The notes below the pieces were generated by a model, which saw only the letters and a list, made by a program, of their open reading frames with translations, was not told the origin of the DNA and did no database searches. From the NCBI RefSeq assembly GCF_002737765.1, contig NZ_PEGG01000022.1, forward strand, positions 1 through 13,251: 13,251 nucleotides of DNA. Direction: 5' to 3'. A program made the position numbers and the translations under genes. Below are positions 6,395 to 13,194 of this stretch, piece after piece; positions within the stretch are counted from its first letter, which is position 1, and every line of letters begins with the position of its first letter. Source of the stretch: Caulobacter sp. B11 (lineage in GTDB: Bacteria > Pseudomonadota > Alphaproteobacteria > Caulobacterales > Caulobacteraceae).

Positions 6395-6425
6395 GGCCCC
6401 TCGCGACGCGGGGGTTCAGATACAA

Positions 6426-6455
6426 AAAACCCCCGCCGTCGCCGGCGGGGGTTTT
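6426..6455. terminator. Bidirectional intrinsic terminator
   Basis: AAAACCCCCGCCG (6426-6438), loop TCGC and a perfect 13-bp complement (6443-6455) lie between the convergent barrel gene and mucR. The arms end in A and T runs on both sides (six A upstream, four T downstream), so it can terminate transcription in both directions. Confidence 0.93.
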
Positions 6456-6478
6456 GATCGTTCAGCCCTGAAAGGCGA

Positions 6479-6919
6479 TCAGGCCTTGCGGCCACGCGGG
6501 GCCTTGGCCGGAGCCTTGGCCTTGCGGCCGCCCTGGCCGAGGCCCAGAGCCTTGGCCATCGCCGAGCGCGCTTCACTATAGGCGGGCGCGGTGGTGGGAT
6601 AGTCGTTGGGCAGACCCCACTTGGCCTTGTATTCGGCCACGGTCATGCCGTGGGTCGTCAGGTGACGCTTGAGGGTCTTGTAAGGCTTGCCGTCCTCAAA
6701 GCTGATCAACGCGTCGGGCGTGATGCTTTTGCGGATCTGGGCGGCGGTCGCCTTCGTAACCGATTCCACAACCGGAGCTTCCGGCGAACCAATACCGGCC
6801 AGCGCATCATGCGTGGCCCGAATCAGCGCGGGCAAGTCGGAGATCGGCGTGCTGTTATTTGCCACATAGTTGGCAACGATCTCAGCGGTTAGCTCGATCA
6901 GGGTAGCTTTTTCTTCCAC
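6479..6919 (-). CDS. mucR: MucR/Ros family transcriptional regulator lacking zinc cysteines
   Basis: From the GTG at 6919 the protein has 146 residues: MEEKATLIELTAEIVANYVA (oligomerisation region), then the DNA-binding block around 69-124 (PDALISFEDGKPYKTLKRHL, TTHGMTVAEYKAKWGLP, DYPTTAPAYSEARSAMAKALGLG), then a Lys/Ala-rich basic tail. MucR proteins are H-NS-like regulators of envelope and cell-cycle genes that bind AT-rich DNA. His86 and His90 are present, but the usual finger cysteine position reads SFED, so a classical Cys2His2 zinc site is absent. The GTG start was chosen because AGGAG (complement of 6928-6932) is 8 nt away; it is only 2 nt from the in-frame ATG at 6925. The open frame back to 7009 adds 30 residues outside the family. 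A housekeeping-type promoter precedes it, and autoregulation is common in the family. Confidence 0.9.
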   Translation of the reverse strand: MEEKATLIELTAEIVANYVANNSTPISDLPALIRATHDALAGIGSPEAPVVESVTKATAAQIRKSITPDALISFEDGKPYKTLKRHLTTHGMTVAEYKAKWGLPNDYPTTAPAYSEARSAMAKALGLGQGGRKAKAPAKAPRGRKA

Positions 6920-6948
6920 GAGCATCGCTCCTATATGACGTGCATTGG

Positions 6949-6976
6949 GAAATACACCCCCAGGCACGAAAAACAA
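6949..6976 (-). promoter_or_regulatory. Predicted promoter of mucR
   Basis: On the minus strand TTGTTTT (complement of 6970-6976), a 13-nt spacer and TGTATTTC (complement of 6949-6956) fit the sigma-73 layout. The predicted start near 6942 leaves a 23-nt leader with the AGGAG site. The surrounding 7010-6930 stretch is AT-richer than the rest of the window, as expected for MucR self-binding (inference). Confidence 0.45.
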
Positions 6977-7009
6977 GTACTCATCTTTGAAGAAGCCAAT
7001 CTCGCCCAC

Positions 7010-7299
7010 AATTGATCAGGCACGGAACGCTGATTTCTGATCCAGAACCCGCGCGATAACGGCTTTGCGCCGGCTGGATCACTGTTGAAACGGCCTAGCC
7101 TCAGTGTCGAAGGGCGCCGCTCGATCACGACCCTGGCCGCGAATCACTTTTCAGCGGCTTCAGCGCCGTGGAGACCGGCTCGCGCGGAGGTAAAGCCAAA
7201 ACACGCATGCCGCGTGAAGTCTTTCCTGCCGGCCCGCGAACAATGTCCGAGGCGCGGCGGCGCGCCCGGAGGGCGCTCTTTATTGAAAAGGAGGAAGTG
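7010..7299. other. Gene-poor gap between mucR and tRNA-Gln
   Basis: No credible protein gene is seen here. The one open frame on plus runs into the tRNA-Gln gene and has no family resemblance. The right end has a 6-bp hairpin (GCGCCC-GGA-GGGCGC, 7262-7276) followed on plus by TCTTTATT, which resembles a weak intrinsic terminator on the plus strand. No promoter for a plus-strand RNA could be assigned with confidence. Confidence 0.4.
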
Positions 7300-7373
7300 T
7301 GGCTGGGGAACTAGGACTCGAACCTAGAACGACGGTACCAAAAACCGCTGTGTTACCATTACACCATTCCCCA
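7300..7373 (-). tRNA. tRNA-Gln (anticodon UUG)
   Basis: Read on minus, the 74-nt gene folds as a full cloverleaf. The acceptor stem is TGGGGAA/TTCCCCA with discriminator G and a genomically encoded CCA. The D-arm region contains TGGTAA, the anticodon stem is GCGGT/ACCGT with loop TTTTGGT giving UUG, and the T-arm is CTAGG-TTCGAGT-CCTAG. The TGG start of the acceptor stem is typical of bacterial tRNA-Gln. It is transcribed away from the neighbouring tRNA-Pro. Confidence 0.96.
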
Positions 7374-7412
7374 GCAGGAACGGCGAAACCCGTGGGGATC
7401 GGCGAGGCGGTG

Positions 7413-7441
7413 GAGATAGCGCAGGAGTCGGACGGATGCAA
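7413..7441 (-). promoter_or_regulatory. Promoter of tRNA-Gln
   Basis: Minus-strand TTGCATC (complement of 7435-7441), a 14-nt spacer and GCTATCTC (complement of 7413-7420) match the Caulobacter housekeeping consensus closely (7 of 8 at the -10, counting the free position). The predicted start near 7406 leaves a 5' leader of about 33 nt. Confidence 0.65.
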
Positions 7442-7482
7442 CGGCGCTTGTCGTTTCTTTTTTTGGGACCCGATTTTGAAGC

Positions 7483-7511
7483 TTGCGAGCCCTTCGACGC
7501 GCCTCTATAAG
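7483..7511 (+). promoter_or_regulatory. Promoter of tRNA-Pro
   Basis: TTGCGA (7483-7488), a 17-nt spacer and TATAAG (7506-7511) form a near-ideal housekeeping promoter. Predicted transcription start is near 7518, a few bases before the mature tRNA at 7525. A T-rich tract (7454-7464) lies just upstream and may act as an UP element. Confidence 0.75.
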
Positions 7512-7524
7512 CCGCGCTCCAAGT

Positions 7525-7601
7525 CGGAGTGTGGCTCAGTCTGGTAGAGCACCGCGTTCGGGACGCGGGGGTCGCAGGTTCAAATCCTGCCACTCCGACC
7601 A
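7525..7601 (+). tRNA. tRNA-Pro (anticodon CGG)
   Basis: The 77-nt gene has acceptor stem CGGAGTG/CACTCCG, discriminator A and an encoded CCA. The anticodon loop TTCGGGA sits between CGCG stem strands and gives CGG. The T-arm is GCAGG-TTCAAAT-CCTGC. The C at position 1 is characteristic of proline tRNAs. A short T/C-rich tract follows, with no convincing terminator hairpin directly behind it. Confidence 0.96.
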
Positions 7602-7685
7602 TCTTCTCTCCTCCCGAGAAATCCCTCCCCCTCCCCAGAATCGCTCAGAACTCGCTCTGAGGTTCCCGCGTTGCGCGCAGTTCAT

Positions 7686-7713
7686 TTGACCGCGCCGTAA
7701 CTGTCGTTAGCCT
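7686..7713 (+). promoter_or_regulatory. Predicted promoter of sppA
   Basis: TTGACCG (7686-7692), a 13-nt spacer and GTTAGCCT (7706-7713) follow the sigma-73 arrangement. The -35 is strong and the -10 only partial. The start would be near 7720, giving a 22-nt leader with an AGGA site (7732-7735). Confidence 0.45.
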
Positions 7714-7741
7714 GCAGGCGAGTTTGGCGACAGGAATCCCG

Positions 7742-9523
7742 ATGAAGCAGTTTCTCATGACCGTGGCCGGCGTCTTCGTCGGCCTAGTGTTGTTCGTCGT
7801 GGGCGTCCCCTTCCTGTTGATCGTCATGGCCGTCGGCGCCGCCCGACCGGCCCCGGTTCCGGCCCACACCATCCTCAATCTCGACCTGCGTGGCGGCCTC
7901 AGCGACCAGCCCTCCCAGAGCCCCTTCGCGGCGTTCGGCGGCGGCGGTCTGTCGGTGATGTCGGTATCCGAGACCCTGCGGCGAGCCGAGACCGACGACA
8001 AGGTCAAGGGCGTGCTGGTTCGCCTGCCCGACGGCGGGATGAACCCGGCGGCCGCGGATGAACTGCGCCTGGCCTTCAAGCATTTCCGCGCCGTCGGCAA
8101 GAAGCCGATCTATGCCCACAGCCAGGGGCTCTATCCCTCCGGCATGGTCACCTCGACCTATATGCTGGGCGCCGCGGCCAGCCAGTTCTGGATGCAGCCC
8201 GACAGCTCGATGCAGGCGGTCGGCGCGGCCAGCGAGACCCTGTTCTACAAGCGGCTGTTCGAGAAGTACGGGGTCAAGGCCCAGTACGAGCAGCGATACG
8301 AATACAAGAACGCGGTCAACCCCTATCTGCAAAGCGACTACACGCCGGCCCACCGCGAATCGACCCTGTCCTGGATGGGTTCGATCTATCGCAGCGCCCT
8401 GGCGACCGCCGCCGCCGACCGCGGCAAGAACCTGGCCGCCCTCACCCAGACCATCGAGGCGGGCCCCTACAGCGCCCAGGACGCCAAGGCCAAGGGCCTG
8501 ATCGACAAGGTCGGCCAGGTCAAGGAGGCCCAGGACGCCCTGCTGGCCCAGGCCGGCAAGAACGGCAAGCTGATGGACTTCGACGACTATATCAGCCGCG
8601 CCAACCGCGTCGGCCCGCCCAAGACCGGCGCGGCCATCGCGGTGATCAACGCCGAAGGCGCCATCGTCACCGGGACGAGCGCTTCTGGCGGGGCGTTCGG
8701 GGCCGAGAGCACCATCTATTCCGACGACGCCTCCAAGGCGATCTACGACGCCATCCAGGACAAGGACGTCAAGGCCATCGTGCTGCGCGTCTCCTCGCCG
8801 GGCGGCTCCGACACCGCCTCGGAGCAGATCCTGGCGGCCGTCAAGGCCGCCAAGGCGGCCGGCAAGCCCGTCGTGGTCAGCATGGGGGCCTATGCGGCCT
8901 CTGGCGGCTACTGGATCAGCAGCTACGCCTCGTCGATCTATGCCCAACCCACCACCCTGACCGGCTCGATCGGCGTGTTCGGCGGCAAGTTCGCCCTCGG
9001 CGACGCGCTGAGCCGCTTCGGCGTCGACACTCGCCAACTGTCGGTGGGCGGCGACTATGCCGGGGCCTTCGGCACCGCCGACGGCTTCACCCCCGACCAG
9101 CGGGCCAAGTTCGCCAGCTGGATGGACCGCATCTATGACGGCTTCGTGGCCCGAGTCGCCGAGGGCCGGCAGCTGCCGCCCAACCGCGTGCGCGAGATCG
9201 CCAAGGGCCGGGTCTGGACCGGCCTTCAGGCCAAGCAGTTGGGCCTGGTCGACGAGATCGGCGGCTTCTATGACGCCGTCGACAAGGCCAAGAGCCTGGC
9301 GGGCCTGAAGGGCGAGGTGCGGCTGAAGGCCTTCGGCGGGACGCGGTCGCCGTTCGAGGCCCTGGAGAAGGCCCTGGGCGTCAGCTCGACCTCGGTGCGC
9401 ACCCTGGCCGCCGCCGGCTGGATCCTCGGCGATCCGCGCTCGCAAGCCATCCTCGACGAGGTGGCCAAGAGCCGGATGCGGTCACAGGGGGCGGCTGTGC
9501 TGGCCGACACGCCGATCCACTAG
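7742..9523 (+). CDS. sppA: Signal peptide peptidase SppA, 67K type
   Basis: The 593-residue protein has one N-terminal membrane anchor (about residues 4-34) and two tandem SppA/ClpP-crotonase-like domains, as in E. coli SppA (618 residues). The catalytic dyad is visible: Lys189 in YEYKNAVNPY of the first half and Ser387 in MGAYAASGGYWIS of the second half. Their 198-residue separation parallels Lys209/Ser409 in E. coli (200). The SSPGGSD strand and TGSIGVFGGK segment are also typical. SppA is a membrane-bound periplasm-facing enzyme that degrades cleaved signal peptides. The ATG at 7742 was chosen because AGGA (7732-7735) precedes it by 6 nt; the TTG at 7724 has no such site. It is a single-gene unit behind tRNA-Pro with its own promoter and terminator. 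Confidence 0.96.
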   Translation: MKQFLMTVAGVFVGLVLFVVGVPFLLIVMAVGAARPAPVPAHTILNLDLRGGLSDQPSQSPFAAFGGGGLSVMSVSETLRRAETDDKVKGVLVRLPDGGMNPAAADELRLAFKHFRAVGKKPIYAHSQGLYPSGMVTSTYMLGAAASQFWMQPDSSMQAVGAASETLFYKRLFEKYGVKAQYEQRYEYKNAVNPYLQSDYTPAHRESTLSWMGSIYRSALATAAADRGKNLAALTQTIEAGPYSAQDAKAKGLIDKVGQVKEAQDALLAQAGKNGKLMDFDDYISRANRVGPPKTGAAIAVINAEGAIVTGTSASGGAFGAESTIYSDDASKAIYDAIQDKDVKAIVLRVSSPGGSDTASEQILAAVKAAKAAGKPVVVSMGAYAASGGYWISSYASSIYAQPTTLTGSIGVFGGKFALGDALSRFGVDTRQLSVGGDYAGAFGTADGFTPDQRAKFASWMDRIYDGFVARVAEGRQLPPNRVREIAKGRVWTGLQAKQLGLVDEIGGFYDAVDKAKSLAGLKGEVRLKAFGGTRSPFEALEKALGVSSTSVRTLAAAGWILGDPRSQAILDEVAKSRMRSQGAAVLADTPIH

Positions 9524-9547
9524 CCCCAGCTCTAGCTCCGATACGGC

Positions 9548-9581
9548 AAAGCCCCGGCTGCTCACGCGGCCGGGGCTTTTT
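9548..9581 (+). terminator. Intrinsic terminator of sppA
   Basis: AAAGCCCCGGC (9548-9558), a 10-nt loop and GCCGGGGCTTT (9569-9579) make an 11-bp stem. It runs into TTTTT (9577-9581), 24 nt after the sppA stop codon. Confidence 0.92.
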
Positions 9582-9582
9582 G

Positions 9583-9966
9583 CTGGGCGACGCTCGAAAG
9601 CGGCCTGGCCCGGCGGAGTCGCGGCCAACCCGGGGCGCAAGACTCGCCGAACCCTCGGCGGCTGGGCGACCCGCCCTGCCCGATCGCGATGGCGAGGCTC
9701 GAGGCGCAACGACCTGCTGATGCAGCCCATCGCCCAGGCCCACGCCAAGCTCGCCGAAGAAGCAGGGCCCATGGCGCACGGCTTGAGCTCCGCGGCGCAC
9801 AGAAGCCGGGTGCGGCGCTTCAAGGACTGTAGGGAGGCTGTGGTGAGGCCGGGCGGGGGCCGGGAGGGGGCATAGGCCCGGCGCGGCGCCGCGATCCGTG
9901 GCGAGGGGGCGCATTCAGCGGGCGGAAGCCGACCCGGCCGGGGCTGACGCCAAGCCCCATAAAAGA
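9583..9966. other. Gap between sppA and the receptor gene, no convincing gene
   Basis: This 384-nt GC-rich stretch lies between two terminators. Frame 3 on plus stays open from at least 9576 to a TAG at 9873, and an ATG at 9720 would give 51 residues (begins MQPIAQAHAKLAEEAGPMAH). It has no well-placed ribosome binding site, and I do not recognise it. The minus-strand frames give only Arg/Pro/Ser-rich translations typical of non-coding high-GC DNA. It may be a gene remnant or simply non-coding. Confidence 0.4.
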
Positions 9967-9992
9967 AATGCCGGCGCTTTCGCGCCGGCATT
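9965..9992 (-). terminator. Intrinsic terminator of the TonB-dependent receptor
   Basis: An 11-bp perfect stem (AATGCCGGCGC 9967-9977 with 9982-9992, loop of 4) lies 28 nt beyond the receptor stop codon. Read on minus, it is followed by a T-rich run (TTTCTTTTAT), as expected for a rho-independent terminator. Confidence 0.9.
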
Positions 9993-10020
9993 GGTAGTCC
10001 CGAAACGGTGAGTTTCGGTT

Positions 10021-13000
10021 TTAGAAGGAGTAGCGAATGCCGAGATACAGGCGACGCGGCGACACCCAGGCGTTCTCGTCCTGGTAGTCATAGATGCCGC
10101 TGCCCGTGAGCAGGGGCATCACGCCCGTAGCGGCTTGGTTGTTGAGCACGTTGAACACGTCCAGGAACAACTCGGCCTTACCAACCGGCAGGTCATGCAC
10201 ATACTTCAGGCGCATGTCGAAGGTGTAGTAGGCCGGACCGGTTTCCGCGCCCTGGAAGCCAGGCTGCAGGTAGGTGTCGGTCACGCCACCGTAGTTGTAG
10301 GGATCGGAGGTCGGCGCGAAGTAGCGACCGCTGATCGGCTCGGCGGGCGTGTAGAGCGCGCCGCTGTTCCAATTGTAGACGCCGCTGACCTGCAGGCCGA
10401 AGTCGAAGTCGTACGAACCATAGGCCTTGAACTGGTGCTTGATGTTACCAGCTTGAGGACCCCAGACGTTCGGCGCGCGCGGGTCAAGGAAGACCACGTC
10501 GCCGGCGAAGTCGGCGTTGCCGTCCGAGTTCGAGTTACCTTCGGCCTTGTTGTAGGTGTACGAGGCCTGGCCCTGCCACTTGTCGGTCTTGAACTTCGTC
10601 ATGCTCAGTTCAAAGCCGGTGTATTCGCGCTTGCCGCCGAACAGCGTGCCCAGAACGTAGTTGGCGTTGGGCTTGCTGTTATAGCCGAAGTACGAATAGG
10701 GCAGGTAGAAGGCCGAACCGGGATAGGCGACGCCGTGGGCGCCGTCAGCCGCAGTGGCGTTCGGATCCGAATAGAGCGCCAGGTCGTAGTCTTCGAAGAT
10801 GTTCTCGGTTTCGCGATGCGAAATCGTGGCCTGGATGCCAATGCTCGAACCCCAGGTATAGGACGCGCCGATCATGTACTCGTCGGTATAGGGCGTCTTG
10901 GTGCTCGGTGCGAAGACCGAGTCCGGAACGACCGCGCCGCCGCGGGTACGGAAGGTCAGCCACTGGTTGCCGATATAGAGCTGCTCTTCGGTGACCGGGC
11001 CGTTCAGATTGCCCGCGAAGTTGGACATGTCGTTACGGATCGGATCGTAGTAACGGCCAGCGAAGGCGAAGACCTTGCTGCGGCCATTGCCGAAGACGTC
11101 ATAGACGACGCTCAGGCGCGGGGCCATTTCCCAATCAAAGGTGAACAGCTTGTCGCCAGCCGAGCTGTAGTGCGACCATTCTTCGGCCCGAACGCCAGCA
11201 TTGATGGTCAGCTGGTTGATCGTCCAGGTGTCTTGCAGATAGAGGGTCTGGCCCTTGCTCTGCACCGAATAGGGCGCATTCGAGGCCCGGACGGCGCGGT
11301 AGGCGTTCACGTTGCCGTAGGGGTTGCCGGCGGTGCTGTTGAAGCGAACGGCGTTCACTTCGGCGGTCGTCACGGTGCCGTTGCTGTCGGTGTCCACGAG
11401 CGCCTTGGCGCCGGCGTTGCCGTTCAGGGCCGCGATGATACGCGGAATGTCGGCTTGGGCGAGCGGACGAGTCGTCCAACCCGACGCCGACGACGTGAAG
11501 TCGAGGAAGGTGTTGTTGGTGTTGGCCAGCGCGATCGACTGGTACTGGACGTTGCCCGGAACCGTCGAGTTGCTCGAATAGGTGTTTTCCGTGTTGACGT
11601 AGCCGGCCTTGAAGGTGTGGCTACCGAAGCTGGTATCCAGGTAGTATTCAAGGTTCAGGCCGTATTCTTGACGGTCGCGATGGGTTTCGCTGTTGGTGCC
11701 GGCGCCGCCCAGTTGACGCTGCTCGATGGTCGAGCCAGGGCCGCGGAAGGTGATGTTGTCACGAATGCTCTGGTCAGCGGCCAGTTGGGTCAGTTCGCCT
11801 TCGTGCTTGAAGCCGTAGGCGGTGATCTGCAGGTCGCCCCAGGTGTGAGCGTATTCGACCTTGTAGTTGTCGCCGCCCTGGACGCGGGCCAGATCGCGGA
11901 TGTTGATCACGGTCGAGCTGTTCGAACCGCTGATTTCGGTCGGGTCGCTGAAGAAGCTGGCGGTCAGACGGTCGTTGTCGGTGATCTGCCAGGTCGCCTT
12001 GGCAAAGGTGTACTCGGCGTCGTTGGTCACCGAGCGACGGACAGCGCCGGTCGTCGGGTTCAGAACTTCGTCTTCACGGCTCTTCTTTTGGTACGAAGCG
12101 AAGATCCACAGGCGATCCTTCAGGATCGGGCCGCCCAGGGTGAAGGCCGAATCATAGGTCGAGAAGCCGCCCGAGGTGGAGTGCTTGTCTTCCTGCACGA
12201 CACCGTCGTTCTGCAGGTAGTAGTTGAGCGAACCGTGCCACTCGTTGCTGCCCGACTTGGTGACGACGCGCGAAACCAGGCCCGAACCGCCGGCATATTC
12301 AGCGGCGACGCCGCCGACGATGACCTGCTGTTCCTGGATGATTTCCGAGTTGAAGTTCGAACCGAAGGTGCCCGTGAGGGGGTCGGTCACGTCAACGCCG
12401 TCGAGATAGTAAACGTTGTCGGTCGAGGTGCCGATGGCGCCGCCGACGTCCGAATAGTTGACGCCCGAACGCGACGAGGGGTTGCCGCCCGACGAAGGCT
12501 TCACGCCCGGAACCAGCTGCAGGTAGCTCTGGTAGTTACGGCCGGTAGGCAGCGACTCGACGACGTCGAGGGTCAGGGTGGTGCCGACGGTGGCCGAGGT
12601 CACGTCGACGGCGGCCAGCGAGTAGCCGGTCACGACGATTTCTTCGACGGCGTTGTCGGCCGAGGCCAGGGCGTACCCGACGCTCAGGTCCTTACCGCTG
12701 ACGACAGCGACGTTGCTGGCGCTGAAATCGGCGAAGCCGGGCGAGGCGACGGCGACGGTGTAGTTGGTCGCCGGGTCAAGACCGCTGACGCGCACCTGAC
12801 CCGAAGCGTCGGTGGTGGCCGTCTTGGTGGTCAGGCTGGAGGGCGAACGGATGACCACGGTGGCGCCGCTCAGCGGCTTGCCATCGGTGCCCTGGACGGT
12901 GACGCGAAGAGCGCCCGTCTGGGATTGGGCCAGAGCCACGCCAGCGACGCAGAAGCTGATCGCGAGGCCAAGTGCGGCGCGGCTGACGCCCTTCGACAGC

Positions 13001-13059
13001 TCCTGGAATCGCTTGTTGTTCGTCATGGGAGCGCCGAGCGCTGCCTTCGTCGAGTTCAT
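10021..13059 (-). CDS. TonB-dependent receptor with Oar-like N-terminal domain
   Basis: The 1012-residue protein has a signal peptide (cleavage likely after ALA at 44). A carboxypeptidase-regulatory-like beta-sandwich follows (about 48-128, with DGKPLSGATV and TTDASGQVRVSGL). A TonB-box-like VEEIVVTG (138-145), a plug (about 155-290, with VYYLDGVDVTDP) and a 22-strand-type barrel ending in YLGIRYSF complete it; the terminal Phe is the usual BAM signal. Such receptors import a bound ligand across the outer membrane using TonB energy, and Oar-like members are ligand-undefined. An EF-hand-type loop (DTDSNGTVTTAE, 556-567) lies in a barrel loop. The ATG at 13059 has GAGGGG about 11 nt upstream; the ATG at 13026 has no such site. 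The gene stands alone, with no adjacent regulator or transporter in the window to reveal a substrate. Confidence 0.93.
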   Translation of the reverse strand: MNSTKAALGAPMTNNKRFQELSKGVSRAALGLAISFCVAGVALAQSQTGALRVTVQGTDGKPLSGATVVIRSPSSLTTKTATTDASGQVRVSGLDPATNYTVAVASPGFADFSASNVAVVSGKDLSVGYALASADNAVEEIVVTGYSLAAVDVTSATVGTTLTLDVVESLPTGRNYQSYLQLVPGVKPSSGGNPSSRSGVNYSDVGGAIGTSTDNVYYLDGVDVTDPLTGTFGSNFNSEIIQEQQVIVGGVAAEYAGGSGLVSRVVTKSGSNEWHGSLNYYLQNDGVVQEDKHSTSGGFSTYDSAFTLGGPILKDRLWIFASYQKKSREDEVLNPTTGAVRRSVTNDAEYTFAKATWQITDNDRLTASFFSDPTEISGSNSSTVINIRDLARVQGGDNYKVEYAHTWGDLQITAYGFKHEGELTQLAADQSIRDNITFRGPGSTIEQRQLGGAGTNSETHRDRQEYGLNLEYYLDTSFGSHTFKAGYVNTENTYSSNSTVPGNVQYQSIALANTNNTFLDFTSSASGWTTRPLAQADIPRIIAALNGNAGAKALVDTDSNGTVTTAEVNAVRFNSTAGNPYGNVNAYRAVRASNAPYSVQSKGQTLYLQDTWTINQLTINAGVRAEEWSHYSSAGDKLFTFDWEMAPRLSVVYDVFGNGRSKVFAFAGRYYDPIRNDMSNFAGNLNGPVTEEQLYIGNQWLTFRTRGGAVVPDSVFAPSTKTPYTDEYMIGASYTWGSSIGIQATISHRETENIFEDYDLALYSDPNATAADGAHGVAYPGSAFYLPYSYFGYNSKPNANYVLGTLFGGKREYTGFELSMTKFKTDKWQGQASYTYNKAEGNSNSDGNADFAGDVVFLDPRAPNVWGPQAGNIKHQFKAYGSYDFDFGLQVSGVYNWNSGALYTPAEPISGRYFAPTSDPYNYGGVTDTYLQPGFQGAETGPAYYTFDMRLKYVHDLPVGKAELFLDVFNVLNNQAATGVMPLLTGSGIYDYQDENAWVSPRRLYLGIRYSF

Positions 13060-13082
13060 GTTCGTAATATCCCCTCAAGCAT
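13056..13082 (-). other. Possible 8-codon upstream ORF coupled to the receptor start
   Basis: On minus, ATG (complement of 13080-13082) encodes MLEGILRT and stops at a TGA that overlaps the receptor ATG (ATGA arrangement). It has no good ribosome binding site of its own, and it contains the receptor's GAGGGG site. The overlap could couple translation or arise by chance. Confidence 0.2.
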
Positions 13083-13134
13083 GGCGCTTGCGTTATGACC
13101 GGACAGGCCCCTGAAAAAACGTTCCGTCCGGGGA

Positions 13135-13150
13135 GCGCGGAATTCCGCGC
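13135..13150. other. Perfect 16-bp palindrome in the receptor leader
   Basis: GCGCGGAATTCCGCGC is an exact palindrome about 10-25 nt downstream of the predicted transcription start. It could be an operator bound by a dimeric regulator or a 6-bp RNA hairpin with an AATT loop. A second inverted repeat (CCGGAC 13099-13104 with GTCCGG 13126-13131) follows in the leader. Confidence 0.55.
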
Positions 13151-13165
13151 CAGCTGCACCACGAG

Positions 13166-13194
13166 ATTATAGGTTTCCCGGAAAACGAGTTTCC
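13166..13194 (-). promoter_or_regulatory. Predicted promoter region of the TonB-dependent receptor
   Basis: TATAAT (complement of 13166-13171) is an ideal -10; the matching -35 region (GGAAAC) is poor, which suggests activator dependence. GTTTCC occurs twice on plus (13173-13178 and 13189-13194), 16 bp apart, with the inverted form GGAAAAC (13180-13186) between, over the spacer and -35: a candidate operator. The predicted start near 13159 leaves a leader of about 100 nt. An alternative promoter (TTGACCC, complement of 13229-13235, with CCTAACGT, complement of 13206-13213) is also possible. Confidence 0.5.

Noticed and set aside
6926..7009. 30-residue N-terminal extension of MucR
   Set aside because: No family member has it; the AGGAG site and predicted promoter lie within it.
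7085..7327. 80-codon plus-strand frame before tRNA-Gln
   Set aside because: Runs into the tRNA gene, has no ribosome binding site and has a random-looking Arg/Pro/Ser composition.
7644..7661. CTCAGA/TCTGAG hairpin after tRNA-Pro as a terminator
   Set aside because: Only a 6-bp stem with no T tract and more than 40 nt from the tRNA end; too weak to call.
7784..9445. A 553-codon open frame antisense to sppA
   Set aside because: Same codon-bias shadow; composition is low-complexity Gly/Ala/Arg/Leu and sppA has intact catalytic residues on the other strand.
10135..13098. A 987-codon open frame antisense to the TonB-dependent receptor
   Set aside because: It stays open because the receptor frame almost never uses TTA, CTA or TCA codons in this GC-rich genome. 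The translation is Gly/Val/Arg-rich with no domain, while the opposite strand has a full receptor with signal peptide and C-terminal Phe.
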